64,000 nt of DNA, taken from Wurfbainia villosa. Taxonomy: Eukaryota; Streptophyta; Magnoliopsida; Zingiberales; Zingiberaceae. The notes under the pieces are model-generated. The model saw nothing but the letters and a program-made list of their open reading frames with translations, was not told the DNA's origin and ran no database searches. The DNA lies in the NCBI GenBank assembly GCA_025175895.1, contig CM046008.1:22089255-22153254 (forward strand), written 5' to 3'. The translations under genes and the position numbers were made by a program. Positions 57,710 to 64,000 of this stretch are shown in pieces. Numbering within the stretch: position 1 is the first letter of the stretch; the number at the start of each line of letters is the position of its first letter.

Positions 57710-59464
57710 ATGTTGGCTTATGGATGTTCAGTTAAGTACATGTGGTTAGGGGAATAGTTGCGAACTCAGATTTGGGTTATCGTGTCACATCACTAGGGTT
57801 AGGTGATGGATTAGATTATGGAGTTGATTGCTGTATCGTACACATATTAGTTGTGCATCTATGGTGGATCTAGTCATTTGTGCATAGATAAGTGTGTGGT
57901 TGTCAGTATGTTGTTATGGACTAGAGGTCCTAGCATGGTTGTATATCGATTATGGATCATGCGTCAGTGTATGGTTATATGGATTGTTGATAGCGTGTTG
58001 CTATGGACTGGAGATCCTAGCATGGTTGATTGTCGATAGTATGTCGCTACAGACTGGAGGTCCTAGCGTGGTTGACTGTCAGTTGTGTATGACTCTTTGT
58101 GTAGTAGAGAGAGAGAGAGTCTTGTGGATTTATGTGTGTGGAGCTATGTATCATTACATTGCATGTATGCTGCCGACTGGGTCTCCCTTGTGGTTGAGAC
58201 GGATCGTCAGTCATCTTGCCTCCCCGACCACTCGGGGTAGTGATAGAAGGGTTGAGTGCAGATCATTGGTTGTTCCACGCTCGACCACTATGGATGGTGG
58301 TAGCTAGAGTTGCTACTTGGCCACTATTGAGGGTGGTAGTTAGAGTAGCGCACTCGCCCACTATAAACGGTGGTTGTGTGATGTGCAATTGTCTTGTGTG
58401 CGGTGTTCGACCACTCATGGGTAATGACGGAGCGACCAGTAGCAGGGACTCCCGTGGTGTAGCATATAGCTCTATGACGGTTAGCTACTTATTCATACTA
58501 CCCAATTCGGCCACTCGAGAGTAGTGGTAGCTAGAGTTGGGATAGTTGTCATGTTTTATTCACCCAGGCCACACGGGGTCGTGGTAGTGAGGTGTGCAGG
58601 CAGTGACCATGCATATGCATCGCCGTGGAGGTACATATTTATGTTTGATGAATATTGCATATAATTGTGATTTGTTGCATATGATTGAGATATAATTGTT
58701 GCATATGGTTGTACATTGCCATACACATCATGTGCATATTTTATACTGTTGTATGTGGATAATGAGGTATGTGTTGGTTCAGACTGTTGTATGTTATACG
58801 GGTTATGTTACTGTATATTTATTCAGGATGATATAGCTCATGTTGTTGTGGACCGTCAGGTATGTTAGTACATTACTTCATATTCAGTTGATCAGTCTGG
58901 TATATGCATTGATTATGACTATACTGGTGGTTATTTGTTATTACACTTAAGACTGTATATCTGTTGAACTCCATCTGTATACCTATAGATCTCCACATGT
59001 ATGTAGATCTCCATATCCTTATATGTTGTTCATGCACTTCCTACGTATTACCGCTGAGTTTTATACTCACCACCACATACCTTGGGTTTTCTTGTCGCCC
59101 AGGTCATAGGGAGAAGATTTCTTGGATGTTCAGAGCTCCGCCAGTTGATCCCATCTCATACTGAATGGTTGGATATTATTTTCATATTTTTGTATTCTTG
59201 TGGATTGTTGTTTTGGGATTCTATCCTATATCATTTCCATATTTGTGGTATACAGATGTGTTGTATGTATTTGGCCTTTGATATGGTTCGGTTTTGATGT
59301 GGTTTCTATTATGATTTTTGTTGTGTCAAGTCACTCCGGAGTGCATAGCTGAGTCATGGTATATTAATTAATTGTTGGTGTATTTCCGCTGTGTTGTATA
59401 GCTTATTTGTGATAGCAACTATATGGACCATGTATCAGTAATTGTCTTATATTGTCACAAGAGG
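57710..59464 (+). mobile_element. Right part of the G-family LTR split by Copia
   Basis: It continues the LTR interrupted at 48990. It holds family blocks: gtcctagc.tggttg repeats (57930-58070), an expanded hairpin cluster (58286-58530), and gctgagttttatactcaccaccac (59052). The end is cut at about 59464 in ...ttgtcacaagag, just before the expected terminal sequence, and joins a Copia body. Confidence 0.83.
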
Positions 59465-61511
59465 GTTGGACTGGACGAAAGCCTAGTCTGAGATATATTC
59501 GGATTTGGGGGAGTACATCACATGTGCTGAAGGTAGATGCTGGTAAGTTGGAACCTCGTATAGAAGTGCGCTTGTTCGTAGGCTATCCTAGAGGAATGAA
59601 AGGTGGTTTGTTCTATAGTCCTAGAGATCAGAGGGTGATCGTTAGCATGAATGCCCAATTTTTAGAGGAAGACTATGTTATGAACCACAAGTTCATGAGC
59701 AAGATTGTTCTGGAGGAGTTGAGAGGGGAAGCCACTACTTCAGTACCAACGGTACAAGAAGACATACCACAAGTGACTGCACCGCATGTCACATAGCATA
59801 CACTGGTGATACCTCATTGTAGTGGGAGGGTTGTTAGACAACCTGAGAGATTTATGTTCTTGGGAGAATTTTCTGATTTGGTCCCTAGCGAACATGAATC
59901 TAATCCCTAGACATATGATGAGGCAATCCAAGATAAAGATGCGGTATCTTGGCAAAGGGCAATGAATTCTGAGATAGAATCTATGGATTCAAATCTGGTC
60001 TGGGAGCTAGTAGAACCATCCAATGGTGTAAAAACCATTGGATGCAAAAGGGTATACTCAGAAAGGAACAAACGGGAAGGTTGAGACCTTTAAATCAAGG
60101 CTTGTTGCAAAAGGGTATACTCAGAAAGAGGGTATCGATTATGAGGAGATCTTTTCGCTGGTAGTCATGCTTAAGTCTATCCGGATTCTCTTATCTATTG
60201 CTTCTCATATGGATTATGAGGTTTGGGAGATGGATGTCAAGACAACTTTCCTTAATGGAAGTCTTGAAGAAAACATCTATATGGAGCAACCAGAGGGATT
60301 CATTGCAAAAGGCAAAGAGCATCTTGTGTGCAAGTTTAATCGGTCCATTTATGGATTGAAGCAAGCTTCAAGATCTTGGAACATCCGCTTTGATGAGGTA
60401 ATCCAGTCATATGGATTTATTCAAAGTTCGGATGAGTCTTGTGTATACAAGAGATGTGACGGAAACGTAGTGGTATTTCTTGTACTATACGCAGATGACA
60501 TTTTGCTCATTGGCAACAATGTCAAAGTGTTGTCAGACGTAAGGGTATGGTTGTCCAAACAGTTTGATATGAAAGATTTGGGAGAAGTGGGACACATCCT
60601 TGGGATCAAGATTATAAGGGATTGCAAGAAAAGGATGTTGTGCTTATCTCAAGCTTCATACGTAGACACTATTTTGGCTCGTTTTGGCATGCAAAACTCC
60701 AAGAAAGGTTTTCTACCTTTTAGGCATGGACTACCTTTATCTAAAGAGATGTGTCCTAGAACATCAAAGGAGATAGAGGAGATTAAGGCGGTTCCTTATG
60801 CTTCGACGGTAGGAAGCCTCATGTAAGCTATGTTATATACGAGGTCGAATATCTATTTTACCGTGGGCATGATTAGCAGATATCAAAGTAATCCAGGATA
60901 GGGACATTGGACTGCGGTAAAGCATATATTGAAGTATCTGAGAAGGACTAGGGATTATATGCGGTATACCAGGCAGATCAATTACTCCCTGTGGGTTACA
61001 CAGATTCTGACTTCCAATCAGATTGGGATAACAGTAAGTCTACCTCGGGTTTTGTGTTTACTTTGGGAGGTGGAGCCATTGTATGGAGGAGTGTCAAGCA
61101 GAAATGCATGGCGGACTCCACCATGGAAGATGAGTATGTGGCAGCCTCTGAGGCAGCGAAAGAAGTTGTATGGCTCGGGAACTTCTTAATGGACTTGGAT
61201 GTGATTCCTGATTTGCCTAGAACCATAACAATTTATTGTGATAACAGTGGTGCAATTGCAAACTCGAAGGAACCACGAGCCCATAAGGCAAGTAAACACA
61301 TAGAGAGCTTCCAAAGTACTATCTGATACGAGAGATTGTAAAGCGAGGAGAAGTTGTTGTTGCCAAGATTGCATCAGAGGATAACCGGGCAGATCCTTTC
61401 ACTAAGGCCCTTCCAGCAAGAGCTTTTAATAGGCATGTGGAGGGAATGAGAATCAGATGTATGACACTTTGATTGCAGCATAGTCTTTAAGTATAAGTGG
61501 GAGATTATTGG
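59465..61511 (+). pseudogene. Second Copia element: integrase end, RT, RNase H, broken
   Basis: 59465-59793 is the end of integrase (YIRIWGSTSHV, RLFVGYPRGMKGG). Then come a linker with stops, RT at 60105-60826 with DYEEIFSLVVMLKS, DVKTTFLNGSLEE, YGLKQASRSW and YADDILLIGN, and RNase H at 60991-61320 with GYTDSDFQSDWDNSKSTSG and ADSTMEDEYVAASEA. Frameshifts lie near 60830, 60990 and 61320. Gag and the 5' LTR are absent. It ends at a polypurine tract aagtgggagat (61495-61505) and the start of a 3' LTR. Confidence 0.92.
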
Positions 61512-62547
61512 TGTAACGACCGGGCCCCTGTTTGCGGAATTCGGCGACCCCTATTGGTCGACGACCGTTGCCCCTGTTGGCGGAATTCGGTGACCCCTAT
61601 TGGTCGACGACCGTTGCCCCTGTTGGCGGAATTCGGTGACCCCTATTGGTCAACGACCGTCGCCCCTGTTGGTCCGTCGTTACTCACCTGGTCTTCCCAC
61701 CCCTGGAAGTGGGTTTTTGCCTTCCCCAGGATTCGAACTCTAGACCTCCAGGATAAGTACTAAAGTTTATGAATCCTGGTAACCAAGTGATCAAGATCAC
61801 TTGGTTACCAGGATTCATAAACTTTAGTACTTATCCTGGAGGTCTAGAGTTCGAATCCTGGGGAAGGCAAAAACCCACTTCTAGTGGAAGACCAGGAGTA
61901 ACGACGGCCAACAGGCGACGATCGATTGACCAATAGGGGTCACCGACTAACAGGCGACGATCGTCAACGTCGTCGACCGCCAACAGGCGATTCGCTACAA
62001 TAAAGGGGCCTTTTATTGTAACGACCGGGCCCCTGTTGGCGGAATTCGGGGACCCCTATTGGTCGACGACCGTCGCGCTGTTGGCGGAATTCGGTGACCC
62101 TTTACGTCGCCTGTTGTCCGTCGTTACTCACCGACTTCCCACCCCTGGAAGTGGGTTTTTGCCTTCCCCATGATTCGAACTCTAGACCTCCAGGCTAAGT
62201 ACTAAAGTTTCAGGGCTGGGAAGTCCAGGTGAGTAACGATGGGCCAACAGGGGCGACGGTCGTCGACCAATAGGGGTCGCCGAATTCCGCCAATAGGGGC
62301 GACGATCGTCGAATCCTGGGGAAGGCAAAAACCCCAGGAGGTCTAGAGTTCGAATCAAGATCACTTGGTTACCAGGATTCATAAACTTTAGTACTTATCC
62401 TGGAGGTCTAGAGTTCGAATCCTGGGGAAGGCAAAAACCCACTTCCAGGGGTGGGAAGACCAGGTGAGTAACAACGGGCCAACAGGGGCGACGGTCGTCG
62501 ACCAATAGGGGTCGCCGAATTCCGCCAACAGGGGCCCGGTCGTTACA
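61512..62547. mobile_element. Foldback element with long inverted repeats, TSD ATTGG
   Basis: It begins TGTAACGACCGGGCCCC and ends GGGGCCCGGTCGTTACA. The inverted termini match for well over 50 bp. ATTGG flanks it (61507-61511 and 62548-62552). Inside are two units joined at about 62017. The first is a near-perfect hairpin around 61793 with arms exceeding 100 bp. The word gagttcgaatcc, or its complement, occurs about five times and resembles the B box of tRNA-type promoters, so the core may derive from inverted SINE copies. No protein is encoded. It interrupts the LTR of the Copia element. Confidence 0.85.
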
Positions 62548-62690
62548 ATTGGGATGTATACTGAAAGCTTAGTCTTTGTATGGACATCTTCATTTTGAAA
62601 TAAGAAACAAATGATAATTGTTTGCATATTTATAGTTATGCATATTGTCTAATACTTTATATTGTAGATAACATGGTGTGAGGTGTCACG
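62548..62690 (+). mobile_element. Remainder of the second Copia 3' LTR
   Basis: ttgggatgtatactgaaag continues the LTR begun at about 61506 before the foldback insertion; the polypurine tract and LTR start match the Copia layout. The far end of the LTR is not identifiable, so the boundary is approximate. Confidence 0.6.
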
Positions 62691-64000
62691 CAGAAGATCT
62701 TGTTATTAGTTCCTTGTAGAGTATTGATGCGCACGGATGCGACCTCAAATCTCGCGACGGATACTGTCGAGGACTCAAAGCGCGCTTGCGCTCAACGCCC
62801 GCAAGTGTACGAATATCGACAAGTAATAAAGATTATCAATCCCATAGGGACTGGGATTCGAATACCAATATACTTAGTGGTTGTATTATTCTGACATGAT
62901 CTCTAAGAGGTTTCGATTAGTGAGGGCTTTGTCACACGGAGGAGGAAAGGAGTGTGCCTGGGTCTTCAAAGATAATTCTAGGACTTTGATTTCACTTGTG
63001 TATCACAGAACAATATTGTCAATTGGCGTTGTCTAGATGTTTACCTACGGTTTTGTGGAAGGGACATCATACACTCTCCGCAGAGCCGCCACATTCACTG
63101 GGAGCTATCTTCGCCTAAAAGGACGGGATAGACGGTACGAGGATGACAAATCAATCCTTACAGTGGACCGTTTCCAATTCCACTGCACCCTTCTCCCCGC
63201 AGTTGCAGGAGATCAGGTTTACCCCTAGGTTCCTTAATTAAACCTCCTAAATTTTAGATTGCGAGGGCTGTCACCCCTTGTATCGCCTAAGCACAGCTAA
63301 AAGAAAGCCAAATACGCATAGATATAGTAAAGAGCAACTACCAATTGTCAAATCAAACTCATGTGCAAAATTTAACGTGAACCAACATTGTTTATGTACA
63401 CAAGCTACTCTCTAATCCTAGAATCGAAAGTACTACTCCATGTATATAAAGGAAGAATCACAAAGCATGTCTAAGATTGAATACATAAGGAATGAAATGC
63501 AGAAATAGAGATATACAATGCTTTCGTGATCTTCTCTCCGGCGTTGAATTGCAAGGTGTGGACCTCCGGCGACGTTCCTCCTCCCTGTTGCGAGTTACCG
63601 AAGCTTTTTAGGGCTTCGACGTGCCGTCCTAGCCGTCGTGCCTCCCCCCTAGGTCTTGGGCGGAGCCATCCTTATATAGATATCGCCTCGGACCGCTGCA
63701 AAATCCGAAAAAAGCCCTAGTCATGCAAATCCATTGGGCCACCACATGTTCATGTGTTTCCACATGGCCAGGCCATGTGCGGCCTCAAGGTGCTGCTCTC
63801 GCCCATTGGACACGGCCGTGGGAGTCCCCACACCCGGGCGGTGTCCCACTTTGCGTCTAGCTGTGAAAATGTCCTTCTTTTGCTATGAAAATGCGTCTTT
63901 TTCACCCGAAAAGCTAACCTGCACACAAAAGTACAATGAGCAGACCTCCGAACAAGAAAATAAGAAATGCGTGCAAAAATAGAGTAACATATGCATGAAA
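62691..64000. other. Unassigned, probably further LTR-element sequence
   Basis: No coding motif is found. Around 62800-62870 lies gcaagtgtacgaatatcgacaagtaataaa with atcccatagggactggg. I have the impression that this block recurs in plant LTR elements, but I cannot verify it here. A TATA-like tatatagata occurs at 63674. The GC-rich part at 63530-63850 contains only short frames. Confidence 0.4.

Overview
The window is nuclear DNA from a flowering plant. It carries one multi-exon plant ion-channel gene with GT-AG introns. The rest is mostly nested LTR retrotransposons, a SINE and many rearranged relics of a badnavirus-like endogenous pararetrovirus (EPRV). Integrated badnavirus copies are best known from monocots such as banana and yam, so a monocot host is plausible. 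That is inference; no sequence here fixes the species.

Layout. 1-733 is a 156-bp tandem repeat and 1295-1588 a 24-bp minisatellite. 3351-5913 (minus) is a cyclic nucleotide-gated channel (CNGC) gene of six recognisable exons. Its upstream flank is AT-rich and holds a 274-bp tandem duplication with no difference I can see. 7139-20940 is the main EPRV cluster. It contains ORF1, ORF2, the intergenic promoter and leader with a tRNA-Met-type primer site, and ORF3 segments (capsid, zinc finger, Cys-rich domain, protease, RT, RNase H), shuffled in both orientations. At least two viral lineages are present (A and B). A SINE and a solo LTR, each with perfect target-site duplications (TSDs), have inserted into the cluster. 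20941-25195 mixes Copia pieces, an LTR fragment and two more viral pieces.

25808-38952 is a decayed Ty3/Gypsy element with about 3-kb LTRs. It is interrupted by a 4.07-kb solo LTR (TSD CATCA) and by a third EPRV ORF2/ORF3 piece. 38953-48990 and 57710-59464 are further LTR copies of the same 'G' family in both orientations. One contains a solo Copia LTR (TSD AGTAA). Another is split by a complete minus-strand Copia element at 48991-57704 (TSD ATTGT). 59465-62690 is a plus-strand Copia relic whose 3' LTR is interrupted by a 1.04-kb foldback element (TSD ATTGG). 62691-64000 has no recognisable gene.

The only host gene candidate is the CNGC, and it appears damaged: the expected donor of its first visible intron reads TT instead of GT. 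Everything else is mobile or viral DNA. The TSDs give an insertion order. Viral DNA was invaded by the SINE and the solo G-LTR; the Gypsy body was invaded by the solo LTR and a viral piece; G-LTRs were invaded by Copia elements. The most interesting structure is the inverted arrangement of near-identical lineage-B viral segments (15582-19120), which could form long hairpin RNA if transcribed.
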